This document shows positions 23,647-32,303 of a stretch of 43,268 bases of DNA, piece by piece. The stretch's first letter is position 1, and the number at the start of each line of letters is the position of its first letter. Source of the DNA: Acholeplasmatales bacterium (lineage in GTDB: Bacteria; Bacillota_I; Bacilli_A; Acholeplasmatales; Anaeroplasmataceae); the NCBI GenBank assembly GCA_016280975.1, contig JAEEHU010000012.1, positions 1 through 43,268 on the forward strand, read 5' to 3'. The position numbers and the translations under genes are program-made. Under the pieces are notes generated by a model. The model saw nothing but the letters and a program-made list of their open reading frames with translations, did no database searches and was not told the origin of the DNA.

Positions 23647-25875
23647 TTGAATACAGCTATTAAAGTAAGAGATAATATCTTAAGATTGTTTGGCTTTAAA
23701 AAGAATAGTAGGTATGTTACTAACTATTTAAATGATGCAAATATCAAAAGTACTGTATATATGTCTTTTATCATCATAGTACTTGAAATATGGATGATCA
23801 TAAGAAATGTTGAAAAGTATGTAATTGGAAAAGATGCAAAACAAGAAGGTTTTAATCTATTTTCATCTATGTTTATAAGAACTTCACAATTCTGGTTGTT
23901 TTTATTTGCTGGAGTTGCAATGTTTATATTTTCAATTTACTATTTAAAAACAAAATATAAGGTTTCCAAAAGATTAAATACAGTAAATATTGTTTTTGGT
24001 AGTTTTTTATCAGGCTATGCAATATTCTTTTTGATTGGTAATTTTACGCTTAATTTATTAAGCTTTAATAATAATGTTAATACAGTATCATCGATTTCAA
24101 CAATTTCCTTGGGCTTTATAGCATTATTATTAGGTGTTGCATGCATACTATTTTCAATATTTAATAGAAAAAGAGTAAATGATACATTATATCTAGTTGG
24201 TGGAGTTTTAACTGTAATATTCTTCGCAGCTATGTGCTTGATATTTGGTGTAAGTGTATCTTATGGTGATTTCTTTAGAAATTGGCAAGGTGGACTTCCA
24301 AGATATTATGCTAGTACTAACTCATATGCAGATATAAAATCAATTATATGCTTCCTAACAATGGTTATTTATGTTGCTTGTTTATTAATTTGGCGTCCAT
24401 GGATTTCAATAATTATGCTAGTTGGTATATTTGTTGGATTCTATTATATGGTTGCACTTCATCCAGAATTAAGAGCATTCCCAGATGGAGAAAGAATCAA
24501 TTACATTACATTCGTTATTACGCTTGTAGTTGTTTCAATGAGTATTTATATTCAGCGTTTAAATGAAGCTGAAAAGGATGAAAAGCTTGAAAGAATCGCA
24601 ATAGAAGATAGCTTAACTGGTATCTATAACTATCGTTATTTTAATGAGCTTGCAAAGCTAGTATTAACTGATCCTGAAACTGATATAAATAGTAAGGTAT
24701 TCTTATTTATAAATATTGAGAACTTTAAAACCTATAATGATCAAAAGGGATTTAAAAAGGGTAATGAATTCTTAATTGAATTTGCTAATAATATAGTATC
24801 TGCCTTTGATAATGATATAGTAGCAAGACAAGCTGACGACCATTTCGTTGTTTTAGGATGTGTTGGAAGCTTTGAAGGTAAGATAGAAATATTAAAGGAT
24901 TTACTTGCAAATGAATCAGAAGTATTCTTAGAATTAAAGGTTGGAGGCTATCGTCCTAAATCAAGAGATGAGGATTCATATCACGCATGTGATAAAGCAA
25001 GATATGCTTGTGGTAGAATCAAATATAAATATAATCAAAATTATTTAGAATATAGCGAAGAAATGGATGAAAAATTCCATAAGATTCAGTACATAGTTAA
25101 TCATATTGATGAAGCTGTTGATAATGGATATATAAAAGCATATTATCAACCAGTTGTATGGAGTAATAATGGAGAATTATGTGGCTGTGAGGCTTTAGCG
25201 CGCTGGATAGATCCTAAATATGGATTCTTATCTCCTGGTGATTTTATTCCAGTTTTAGAAGAACACCGTCAAATTCATAAGCTTGATAAGGCTATATTTG
25301 AAATTGTATGTAAGGATATTAGAAATTCACTTGATAATAATCTACCAATAGTTCCAATATCACTTAACTTTTCAAGATTAGATTTTGAGCTTATGGATGC
25401 CGTAGGAGTACTTGAAAACCTAATGGAAAGATATAATGTTCCAAAGGATTATATACATGTTGAAATAACAGAAAGTGCCTTAACAGATAATGTTGGATTA
25501 TTAAAACAATCACTTGATAAATTTCATGATGATGGATTTGCAATATGGCTTGATGATTTTGGTTCAGGTTATTCATCACTTAATGTATTAAAGGATTACT
25601 CATTTGATGTTTTAAAAATTGACATGAAGTTCGTTGTTAATTTTGATATCAATCCTAAGGCAAGTGATATAATTGATTGTATTATTCAGCTTGCGGAAAG
25701 AATTGGTATGAAGACATTAACTGAAGGTGTAGAAACAAAAGAACAAGCAGAATTCTTGAAAAGGTCTGGTTGTGGAAGACTTCAGGGTTATTTATTTGGA
25801 AAGCCAATTCCACTTTCTGATTTACAAGATCAAGTATCAGAAGGAAAATATACTATATCAGATAAAATAATTTAA
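23647..25875 (+). CDS. Membrane protein with degenerate GGDEF and active-type EAL domain
   Basis: Probable c-di-GMP phosphodiesterase. I place the start at TTG 23647, nine bases after GGAGG (23633-23637); the frame is open to 23629 but that would include the binding site. About 742 residues. Around eight hydrophobic segments fill residues ~30-305, forming a membrane sensor of unknown type. The GGDEF domain (~320-440) reads RQADDHF at the signature, so it should not make c-di-GMP. The EAL domain (~490-735) keeps CEALARW, ISLNFSR, EITESAL, WLDDFGSGYSSL, LKIDMKFV and the later TEGVET, as in active enzymes. It lies between gmk and rpoZ and ends in its own terminator, suggesting an inserted gene. 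Confidence 0.88.
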   Translation: MNTAIKVRDNILRLFGFKKNSRYVTNYLNDANIKSTVYMSFIIIVLEIWMIIRNVEKYVIGKDAKQEGFNLFSSMFIRTSQFWLFLFAGVAMFIFSIYYLKTKYKVSKRLNTVNIVFGSFLSGYAIFFLIGNFTLNLLSFNNNVNTVSSISTISLGFIALLLGVACILFSIFNRKRVNDTLYLVGGVLTVIFFAAMCLIFGVSVSYGDFFRNWQGGLPRYYASTNSYADIKSIICFLTMVIYVACLLIWRPWISIIMLVGIFVGFYYMVALHPELRAFPDGERINYITFVITLVVVSMSIYIQRLNEAEKDEKLERIAIEDSLTGIYNYRYFNELAKLVLTDPETDINSKVFLFINIENFKTYNDQKGFKKGNEFLIEFANNIVSAFDNDIVARQADDHFVVLGCVGSFEGKIEILKDLLANESEVFLELKVGGYRPKSRDEDSYHACDKARYACGRIKYKYNQNYLEYSEEMDEKFHKIQYIVNHIDEAVDNGYIKAYYQPVVWSNNGELCGCEALARWIDPKYGFLSPGDFIPVLEEHRQIHKLDKAIFEIVCKDIRNSLDNNLPIVPISLNFSRLDFELMDAVGVLENLMERYNVPKDYIHVEITESALTDNVGLLKQSLDKFHDDGFAIWLDDFGSGYSSLNVLKDYSFDVLKIDMKFVVNFDINPKASDIIDCIIQLAERIGMKTLTEGVETKEQAEFLKRSGCGRLQGYLFGKPIPLSDLQDQVSEGKYTISDKII

Positions 25876-25881
25876 TTTTAT

Positions 25882-25916
25882 GCACCGATATAATCTATCG
25901 GTGCTATTTAATTTTT
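25882..25916 (+). terminator. Terminator after the EAL gene
   Basis: GCACCGATA (25882-25890), loop TAATC, TATCGGTGC (25896-25904), followed by TATTTAATTTTT. Confidence 0.85.
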
Positions 25917-25971
25917 AAGACATTATTTATTATTAATATAATAATTTTTTCTAGATATTAAAAAATATGTG

Positions 25972-25980
25972 TGATATAAT
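25972..25980 (+). promoter_or_regulatory. Extended -10 promoter of rpoZ
   Basis: TGATATAAT with no clear -35, the form shared by several genes in this window. Predicted start near 25987, leader about 15 bases. Confidence 0.65.
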
Positions 25981-26001
25981 AAAGCGGAAACGGAGGAAAC
26001 A

Positions 26002-26232
26002 ATGATGTCTAAAAAAGAATATGATGGAATGCGTTACCCATCAGTAGATGAATTACTAGAGGTTGTTGATTCTAAATATAAGCTTGCAATTATTGCAGCA
26101 AAAAGAGCACACATTATTGATGAAGAGGATTGGTGCTCACTTGAAGATCCTTTATGTGTAAAGCCAGTTGGTGAAGCATTAGAGGAAATATTAGAAGGCA
26201 AGACAGCAATGACTTTTAAGCCATTAAAATAA
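26002..26232 (+). CDS. rpoZ: RNA polymerase omega subunit
   Basis: 76 residues (75 if the second ATG at 26005 is used, which is better spaced from GGAGG at 25992-25996). MRYPSVDELLEVVDSKYKLAIIAAKRA matches the conserved N-terminal part of omega that clamps the beta' subunit, and the C-terminus has the KPVGEALEEILEGK helix. Its own promoter and terminator make it monocistronic here. Confidence 0.93.
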   Translation: MMSKKEYDGMRYPSVDELLEVVDSKYKLAIIAAKRAHIIDEEDWCSLEDPLCVKPVGEALEEILEGKTAMTFKPLK

Positions 26233-26265
26233 TTGTGGTTATTAAATTAACCACAATATTTTTTT
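26232..26265 (+). terminator. Terminator of rpoZ
   Basis: ATTGTGGTTA (26232-26241) pairs with TAACCACAAT (26248-26257), followed by T-rich ATTTTTTT. Confidence 0.9.
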
Positions 26266-26284
26266 AACTAAAGGAGGTGTCATG

Positions 26285-28036
26285 ATGAGTTTAATTGATG
26301 ATAAATTAAAATTATTACCAGATAGCCCAGGTAGCTATCAAATGAGAGATAAAAATGGAAATATTATCTATGTTGGTAAGGCTAAAAATTTAAAGAATCG
26401 TGTTAGAAGCTATTTTCATGGCGCCCATAATGCTAAAACTACAAGGCTAGTTAGTGAAATAGCTGACTTTACATATGTAATATGTGAATCAGAGCTTGAG
26501 GCTTTAGTTTTAGAGATTAATTTAATTAAAGAATATAACCCTAAATATAATATTATGCTTACAGATGATAAGACATATCCTTATATTGCACTTACAAATG
26601 AGGATAATCCAAGGCTTATCGTCACTAGAAATAAAAGAAAAAGAGGAGAAGCTAGATATTTTGGACCATATCCAAATGTTAAGGCTGCCCGTGCTACAGT
26701 TGATTTATTAAATAGAATATATCCATTAAGAAAATGCTATAAGATTCCTAATAAGGAATGCTTATATTATCATATGCATCAATGCTTAGGTCCTTGTATA
26801 AACAATACTAAATTTGATTATACAGAATATAAGAATAAAATCGTTTCATTCTTAAATGGTAATGCAGAAGATACATTAAAGGAATTAAATAAGAAGATGG
26901 AAGAAGCTTCCATCAACATGGAATTTGAAAAAGCAATAGAATATAGAGATTTAATTAATTTCATTAATACTACAATCTCTAAGCAAAAGATAACTATTAA
27001 TGATATGACAAGTAGAGATTATATAGGTATATATGAATCTGAGGGTGATGTATCAATTAATATCATTATCACAAGATTAGGATCTATTGTTCAAAATCAT
27101 CAAACTATTATTAATTCATACTCAGCTGAGGGTGATGATACCTTATCATATTTATTCCAATTCTATGATATAAATGAAAAGCCAAATGAGCTAATTGTTT
27201 CAGGAATTGATAGTGAAATATTATCTCCACTTGGAATAAATATTGTTGACGTTAAAAAGGGTAAGAAAAAGGAATTAATTGATATGGCACTTTATAATGC
27301 CAAATTCAATTTAGAAAATAGAAGAAATCTATATAAGAATCAGGTTCTATCTAAGATAGATGCGATAGATGAATTAGGTGCACTTCTTGGAATATCATCT
27401 CCAACAAGAATTGAAGCATTTGATAACTCAAATCTATTTGGAGAATATCCTGTATCAGGTATGGTTACCTATATTAATGGTAGACCATCACCAAAGGATT
27501 TTAGAAAGTACCATATTAAAACAGTAGTTGGTGCGAATGACTATGAATCTATGAAGGAAGTAATATATCGTAGATACTACCGTCTATTAATGGAAGATCA
27601 GGCTATGCCATCATTAATTGTTATGGATGGTGGAGAAATCCAGGTTCATGCCGCAGAGGATATTATAAAATCACTTAATTTAAATATTCCGGTTATGGGT
27701 ATTCAAAAGGATGATTATCATACTGCAAGAATAATATTCTTTAAAGAAAAGCTTATTGAGATAGATAAAAATAGTAAGGTTTATCTACTTTTAAGAGATA
27801 TCTCAGAAAGAGTTCATGATTATGCTATATCATTCTTTAGAAGTGAAAAGGCTAAGGGCTTCTTTAAATCACAGCTTGATGAAATAGAAGGCTTAGGACC
27901 AAAAGGAAAAGAGAAATTAATCAAATATTTCACGACTATCGATAATGTAAAGCTTGCCTCAGTTGAGGAATTAAAAAAGGCAGGTATATCAACAAATACA
28001 TGCCAAAATATTTATGATTATTTTCATAAAAATTAA
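26285..28036 (+). CDS. uvrC: Excinuclease ABC subunit C
   Basis: Makes both incisions in nucleotide excision repair with UvrB-DNA. About 583 residues. GIY-YIG domain at ~15-95 (GSYQMRDKNGNIIYVGKAKNLKNRV), Cys-rich YPLRKC..PNKECLYYHMHQCLGPC, UVR motif ~200-235, RNase H-like C-terminal nuclease with FDNSNLFG and VMDGGEIQV, conserved ERVHDYAISFFR, and a closing helix-hairpin-helix (EIEGLGPKGKEKLI). ATG 26285 is better spaced from AAGGAGGTG than ATG 26282. No uvrA or uvrB is in the window. Confidence 0.96.
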   Translation: MSLIDDKLKLLPDSPGSYQMRDKNGNIIYVGKAKNLKNRVRSYFHGAHNAKTTRLVSEIADFTYVICESELEALVLEINLIKEYNPKYNIMLTDDKTYPYIALTNEDNPRLIVTRNKRKRGEARYFGPYPNVKAARATVDLLNRIYPLRKCYKIPNKECLYYHMHQCLGPCINNTKFDYTEYKNKIVSFLNGNAEDTLKELNKKMEEASINMEFEKAIEYRDLINFINTTISKQKITINDMTSRDYIGIYESEGDVSINIIITRLGSIVQNHQTIINSYSAEGDDTLSYLFQFYDINEKPNELIVSGIDSEILSPLGINIVDVKKGKKKELIDMALYNAKFNLENRRNLYKNQVLSKIDAIDELGALLGISSPTRIEAFDNSNLFGEYPVSGMVTYINGRPSPKDFRKYHIKTVVGANDYESMKEVIYRRYYRLLMEDQAMPSLIVMDGGEIQVHAAEDIIKSLNLNIPVMGIQKDDYHTARIIFFKEKLIEIDKNSKVYLLLRDISERVHDYAISFFRSEKAKGFFKSQLDEIEGLGPKGKEKLIKYFTTIDNVKLASVEELKKAGISTNTCQNIYDYFHKN

Positions 28037-28068
28037 GAATTATTTTAAGTTTAGGGACCTTTATTTTC

Positions 28069-28097
28069 TTGAATAATATTTGTAAAAATATTATAAT
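28069..28097 (+). promoter_or_regulatory. Promoter of the EIIB-like/ptsH unit
   Basis: TTGAAT (28069-28074), 17 bases, TATAAT (28092-28097). Confidence 0.85.
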
Positions 28098-28126
28098 AGG
28101 TTGAAGGGTTAAAAGAGGTTTTGAAA

Positions 28127-28480
28127 TTGGATACAACATTAATAATATTAATAACTACTATTCCTGCATCCATATTGGTAATATTTATAGCATTATTTAT
28201 GGTGTTTAAATCAAAAAATGGTAATAAGACACCAAGAATCAATGTTAATGATGAATTTATTACTAATTTAATTAATTTATACGGTGGAATAGATAATATA
28301 AATCATGTAGAAACAGAAAATTCTAGATTAAGAATAACTGTTAATGATTTAGATTTAGTAAAGCTAGATGAATTAAAGCCACTTGCGAATGGTGGAATAT
28401 TCGTTACAGGAAATGTAGTAAAAACTTTATATAGAATAGATTCTGAAGAGATTAAGAATTTGATAGAAAAAAGGAGATAG
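28127..28480 (+). CDS. Membrane-anchored EIIB(Glc)-like protein lacking the phospho-cysteine
   Basis: About 117 residues. One N-terminal membrane segment (~5-28, ILITTIPASILVIFIALFMVF), then a domain resembling PTS EIIB of the glucose family: FITNLINLYGGIDNINHV, SRLRITVND, LKPLANGGIFVTGNVV. In active EIIB the signature is Cys-x-x-Arg-Leu-Arg; here it is Glu-Asn-Ser-Arg-Leu-Arg, so the phosphorylated Cys is Glu. It therefore cannot carry phosphate in the normal way. I prefer the TTG start at 28127, eight bases after AGAGG, over TTG 28121. It is transcribed with ptsH, whose AAGGAG overlaps this stop codon. A regulatory or docking role is inference. Confidence 0.65.
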   Translation: MDTTLIILITTIPASILVIFIALFMVFKSKNGNKTPRINVNDEFITNLINLYGGIDNINHVETENSRLRITVNDLDLVKLDELKPLANGGIFVTGNVVKTLYRIDSEEIKNLIEKRR

Positions 28481-28483
28481 TTT

Positions 28484-28756
28484 ATGGTTAAAAGAAGTTT
28501 TAAAATCATTAATGAGTCTGGAATTCATGCGCGTCCAGCAACAACATTAGTAAACACTGCAATCGAGTTTAAAAGTAATATAACATTAACTGCTTTAAAA
28601 CGAGAGGTAGACTTCAAATCAATTATGGGTGTTATGTCACTTGGAATTTATAGTGGTGTAATTATTGAAATTAAGGCAGAAGGCGAAGACGAGATGGATG
28701 CTATCAATACTCTATCAGATAAAATTGTCTCTCTAGGCTTAGGAAAAGAAATATAA
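28484..28756 (+). CDS. ptsH: HPr phosphocarrier protein
   Basis: 90 residues. GIHARPAT carries the His phosphorylated by enzyme I, and KSIMGVMSLG contains the regulatory Ser position used by HPr kinase in Firmicutes. Strong AAGGAG ribosome-binding site. Enzyme I is not in the window; the upstream partner is the cysteine-less EIIB-like protein. A terminator follows. Confidence 0.95.
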   Translation: MVKRSFKIINESGIHARPATTLVNTAIEFKSNITLTALKREVDFKSIMGVMSLGIYSGVIIEIKAEGEDEMDAINTLSDKIVSLGLGKEI

Positions 28757-28762
28757 TATTTG

Positions 28763-28799
28763 ATAAGCAAAACGACTTGAGTTTTGCTTATTGTTTTTG
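28763..28799 (+). terminator. Terminator of ptsH
   Basis: ATAAGCAAAAC (28763-28773) pairs with GTTTTGCTTAT (28781-28791), followed by TGTTTTTG. Confidence 0.9.
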
Positions 28800-28815
28800 T
28801 AAGGAGAAATTGTTT

Positions 28816-30159
28816 ATGGATTTAGAAGTATTAATTAAGAATTATAAGGATTTAGGAATTGATGTTTTAAGAGATTTAATATCTTATAAAACAGTTTTAG
28901 ATAAATATGAAGAGAATGGAGAATATCCATTCGGAATAGAGAATAAAAAGGCCTTAGACTATATTTTAGCTAAGGGTGAGGAATTTGGATTTGTATCTAA
29001 GAATGTTGATAATTATGCAGGTCACATTGAATTTGGAAGTGGCGATGAAATATTAGGTGTTTTAGCACACATTGATGTTGTTCCTGTAGAAGAATCAGAG
29101 TGGGTATCAGATCCATTTAAGCTAGATATTCGCGAAAATAAATTATTTGGTCGTGGTACAACTGATGATAAGGGACCACTTGTAGCATCTTTAATTGCGA
29201 TGAAGGCACTAAAGGATGAAGGATTTGTTCCAAATAAGAGAATAAGATTAATTATGGGCTGTGATGAGGAATCAGGCTCTAGATGTCTTGAGCGTTATTT
29301 AGATAAGGAAGCTCATCCAAATTTAGCATTCTCACCAGATGCGGACTTCCCACTTATTTATGGCGAAAAGGCAATTATATCTTTTGATATTATGGCAAAT
29401 ATTAAAAATGACATTATTACATACATGAATGCAGGTGAAAGATATAATATTGTTCCATCTAAGGCTTCATTTAAATTAAGTGTAGACTTAAGACGTGAAT
29501 TTACTGAATACCTAAAGAAGAATAATTATAAGGGTGAGGTTGATGGTGATACATATATTACTTATGGTGTATCATCACATGCAATGGCACCACAAAAGGG
29601 TGTAAATGCATTATTTATCGCATTTGACTTTATTAAGGATTATGATTCAAAGCTAGCACAATTTATGGATAAGTATTTCACATTTGATTGCTTCGGTAAG
29701 AAGGCAGGCTATAATGATACTGATCCTGAGATGCATGATTTAACATCTAATTTAGCTATCGCAAAAACTATTGGAGATACAATTAAGCTTGGATTTAATG
29801 TGAGAGCTCCAAAGGATAGTGCATTTGATTTTATTCCTGAAAAGCTAAATCCAATTACTAAAGAATATGGCTATGAATTTAAGTTCCTAGGTGGATCTAA
29901 GCGTCATTATGTATCACCTAAATCTGAATTAGTTCAAAAGTTACTTAAGTCATATAGATTTGTAACAAATAACAATGTTGAGCCAATCACTATTGGTGGT
30001 GGAACTTACGCAAGAGAACTTGGAAACGCAGTTGCTTTTGGTCCACAAGCACCAGGTGCCGTTGATGTTTGTCATATTTCAAATGAGTATATGAGCTTAG
30101 ATGATTTTTATACAGCTATAAAGGTTTATTACACTGCTATAAAGGAGCTTGCTAAGTAA
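28816..30159 (+). CDS. pepV: PepV-type dipeptidase (M20 family)
   Basis: Zinc dipeptidase. 447 residues from ATG 28816, nine bases after AAGGAG; an upstream in-frame TTG lies inside the terminator and is rejected. Metal ligands are visible in LAHIDVVP, GRGTTDDKGP, CDEESGS, SPDADFP and, near the end, DVCHISNEYM. The lid-domain segment YGVSSHAMAPQKGVNA is typical of PepV/Xaa-His dipeptidases. First gene of a five-gene run; its stop overlaps the trmB start (TAATG). Confidence 0.92.
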   Translation: MDLEVLIKNYKDLGIDVLRDLISYKTVLDKYEENGEYPFGIENKKALDYILAKGEEFGFVSKNVDNYAGHIEFGSGDEILGVLAHIDVVPVEESEWVSDPFKLDIRENKLFGRGTTDDKGPLVASLIAMKALKDEGFVPNKRIRLIMGCDEESGSRCLERYLDKEAHPNLAFSPDADFPLIYGEKAIISFDIMANIKNDIITYMNAGERYNIVPSKASFKLSVDLRREFTEYLKKNNYKGEVDGDTYITYGVSSHAMAPQKGVNALFIAFDFIKDYDSKLAQFMDKYFTFDCFGKKAGYNDTDPEMHDLTSNLAIAKTIGDTIKLGFNVRAPKDSAFDFIPEKLNPITKEYGYEFKFLGGSKRHYVSPKSELVQKLLKSYRFVTNNNVEPITIGGGTYARELGNAVAFGPQAPGAVDVCHISNEYMSLDDFYTAIKVYYTAIKELAK

Positions 30160-30803
30160 TGAGATTACGTAAGGTTAAAAACGCTAAAGAAAGATTAATG
30201 GTAAATGATAATAAGTACTTTATAGAGGATGCGACTAAATATAAGGGAAAGTGGCATGAGCTATTCAATAATGATAATCCAATTCATATTGAAATAGGCT
30301 GTGGTAAGGGTAGATTCATTGAAACATTATCAGAATTAAATAAGGGTATTAATTATATCGCAATAGAGAAATTTGATTCTGTGTTATTAAGAGCCTTAGA
30401 AAAGGTTATTGATAAGGATATACCTAATCTAAAGCTTGCGTGCTTAGACGCAAGTATACTTGATACTTATTTTTCTTTTGGAGAAGTAGATAGAATCTAT
30501 TTAAACTTCTCAGACCCATGGCCAAAAAGCCATCATGCAAAAAGAAGATTAACTCATGAGAATTTCTTGAAGGTTTATGATAAGGTTTTATCTAAAGATG
30601 GTGAAATATTCTTTAAGACTGATAATAGACATCTATTTGAATTCTCACTTGAATCATTTAATTCATATGGCTTTAAGATGAGCCATATATCACTTGATTT
30701 ACATAATGATTTGGAAAAATATCCAGATAATATTGAAACTGAATTTGAGGAAAAGTGGAGTAAGCTTGGCCCAATATATAGAGTAGAGGTAAAGAGAAAG
30801 TGA
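30159..30803 (+). CDS. trmB: tRNA (guanine-46-N7)-methyltransferase
   Basis: 214 residues. HIEIGCGKGRFI is the SAM-binding motif, YIAIEKFDSVLLRALEK follows, and NFSDPWPKSHHAKRRLTHENFL is the hallmark of TrmB. The C-terminal part has ETEFEEKW. Ends in TGA that overlaps the next start (GTGA). Confidence 0.96.
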   Translation: MRLRKVKNAKERLMVNDNKYFIEDATKYKGKWHELFNNDNPIHIEIGCGKGRFIETLSELNKGINYIAIEKFDSVLLRALEKVIDKDIPNLKLACLDASILDTYFSFGEVDRIYLNFSDPWPKSHHAKRRLTHENFLKVYDKVLSKDGEIFFKTDNRHLFEFSLESFNSYGFKMSHISLDLHNDLEKYPDNIETEFEEKWSKLGPIYRVEVKRK

Positions 30804-31510
30804 AATTTATACTTATAGGCGGAAAATCAAAGGATTCAAATGTTAATAAAATTGAGAAGTATGCCATAAGTTTAACTAATAAGGAAAAACCAAAGGTACT
30901 TGTTATTCCTTATGCATCAAAGAATATTAAATCATCAATGGATAAGTTCTATAAGCTAGTTTCAGGCTTAAATATGGATATAGATTATATGGACTTTGAT
31001 AATGTATCCTTATTTGAAGAAAAGCTTAAAGATTCTGATATTATCTATGTCTTAGGTGGAGTCTCTGATGATTTAGTATCATACTTTATAGATAACAAAT
31101 TAGATATAATTTTAAAGAAGTATTTAGATAGTGAAAAAATATATGTTGGATCATCTGCAGGTGCGATGTTAGTTACTCAAATATCTATGGGTGATAAATA
31201 TATGTTTTCAGATAATTTCCATAACTATAATTATAAGATGGTTGATTGTCTTAATATATTAAATATATCAATATGTCCACACTATCAAAATGAGGATTTG
31301 ATTATTTATAATGATGAAATATTAAAGTATAATATAGATAGCTTTGGAATAGAAGAGGATACTGCTTTAGTAATTGATAATAACAGGTTTTATTGTATAA
31401 AGGACAATAAGAAAAGCAGTATATATTATTTTGATTCAAAAAATAATTATAAGATGATTCCACTATATGAAGGAGAAATATATGAAAAAGTTGGCGGTTT
31501 TAGGTCCTAA
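30800..31510 (+). CDS. Peptidase S51 (PepE-like) protein
   Basis: 236 residues with GTG start overlapping the trmB stop. Features of serine peptidases of the alpha-aspartyl dipeptidase/cyanophycinase family: an N-terminal MKFILIGGKSKD strand, IIYVLGGVSDDLVSYF, the nucleophile elbow GSSAGAM (~residues 117-123), ICPHYQNED with the likely catalytic His, and the family's ALVIDNN strand. Likely substrate is small peptides, consistent with pepV upstream. Its 3' end overlaps pheA by 29 bases. Confidence 0.8.
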   Translation: MKFILIGGKSKDSNVNKIEKYAISLTNKEKPKVLVIPYASKNIKSSMDKFYKLVSGLNMDIDYMDFDNVSLFEEKLKDSDIIYVLGGVSDDLVSYFIDNKLDIILKKYLDSEKIYVGSSAGAMLVTQISMGDKYMFSDNFHNYNYKMVDCLNILNISICPHYQNEDLIIYNDEILKYNIDSFGIEEDTALVIDNNRFYCIKDNKKSSIYYFDSKNNYKMIPLYEGEIYEKVGGFRS

Positions 31511-32303
31511 GGGTACATATTCAGATATCGCAGCGAGAAAATATCTTAATGGAAATGACGAATATGAAATAGAATATTATCAATCTATTATTAAAGCTAT
31601 TAATAGTGTAGATGATAATACTTTAGCTATAGTACCATTTGAAAATACATTAGATGGATTTGTCTTTGAAGCACTAGATAGTATTATTGCTAAAAAGCTT
31701 AATATTATTAGTCAAATAAAGCTTGATATTGATTTTGCCTTCTGTGCAAATACAGATGATATTAATAAGGTTGAGACTGTATTTTCACAATTTAAGGCAT
31801 ATGGACAATGCTTAGACTTTATTAATTCACATTCATTTGATGTTATTAAAACTGAAAGTAATATAGTATCCTTAAATATGCTTAAGGATAGTGGAGAAAA
31901 TTTTGGTGCGATTGTACCAATTCACGCAATAAAGGATGACGAGTTTCCACTTGAGATACTTCATATAGCTGATTCTAAAGAAAATGAAACTAGATTCTTT
32001 TTAGTATCTAAGGATAAAAAAGAGATAGCTAAAAAGAATAATTTAGAGGCATCAGTATTAATCTCATCTATCATAGATAGACCAGGTATACTATTTGATA
32101 TTTTAAAGGTATTCCACGATTATAATATTAACTTAAAATCAATATTATCTCGTCCTTTAAAAACTAAGATGGGTGCTTATAATTTCTATTTAGAATTATC
32201 CTTAAAGGATATTGAGCTTGAATCTTTATATGAGCTTGTAAATAATAACAATAATAACGAATATAACATTACATTACTTGGAATATATGAGGCGATAGAG
32301 TGA
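31482..32303 (+). CDS. pheA: Prephenate dehydratase with ACT domain (divergent)
   Basis: Converts prephenate to phenylpyruvate in phenylalanine synthesis. 273 residues from ATG 31482, six bases after AAGGAG. PDT lobe: LGPKGTYSDIAARKYL, VPFENTLDGFVFEALDSI (normally PIENS..G.V..TLD) and the ETRFFLVSK motif with the conserved Thr-Arg-Phe. ACT domain: SIIDRPGILFDILKVFHDYNINL and LSRPLKTKMGAYNFYLEL, where ESRP is usual. No other aromatic amino acid gene is visible nearby. The divergence leaves some doubt whether it is a full-activity enzyme. Confidence 0.85.
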   Translation: MKKLAVLGPKGTYSDIAARKYLNGNDEYEIEYYQSIIKAINSVDDNTLAIVPFENTLDGFVFEALDSIIAKKLNIISQIKLDIDFAFCANTDDINKVETVFSQFKAYGQCLDFINSHSFDVIKTESNIVSLNMLKDSGENFGAIVPIHAIKDDEFPLEILHIADSKENETRFFLVSKDKKEIAKKNNLEASVLISSIIDRPGILFDILKVFHDYNINLKSILSRPLKTKMGAYNFYLELSLKDIELESLYELVNNNNNNEYNITLLGIYEAIE

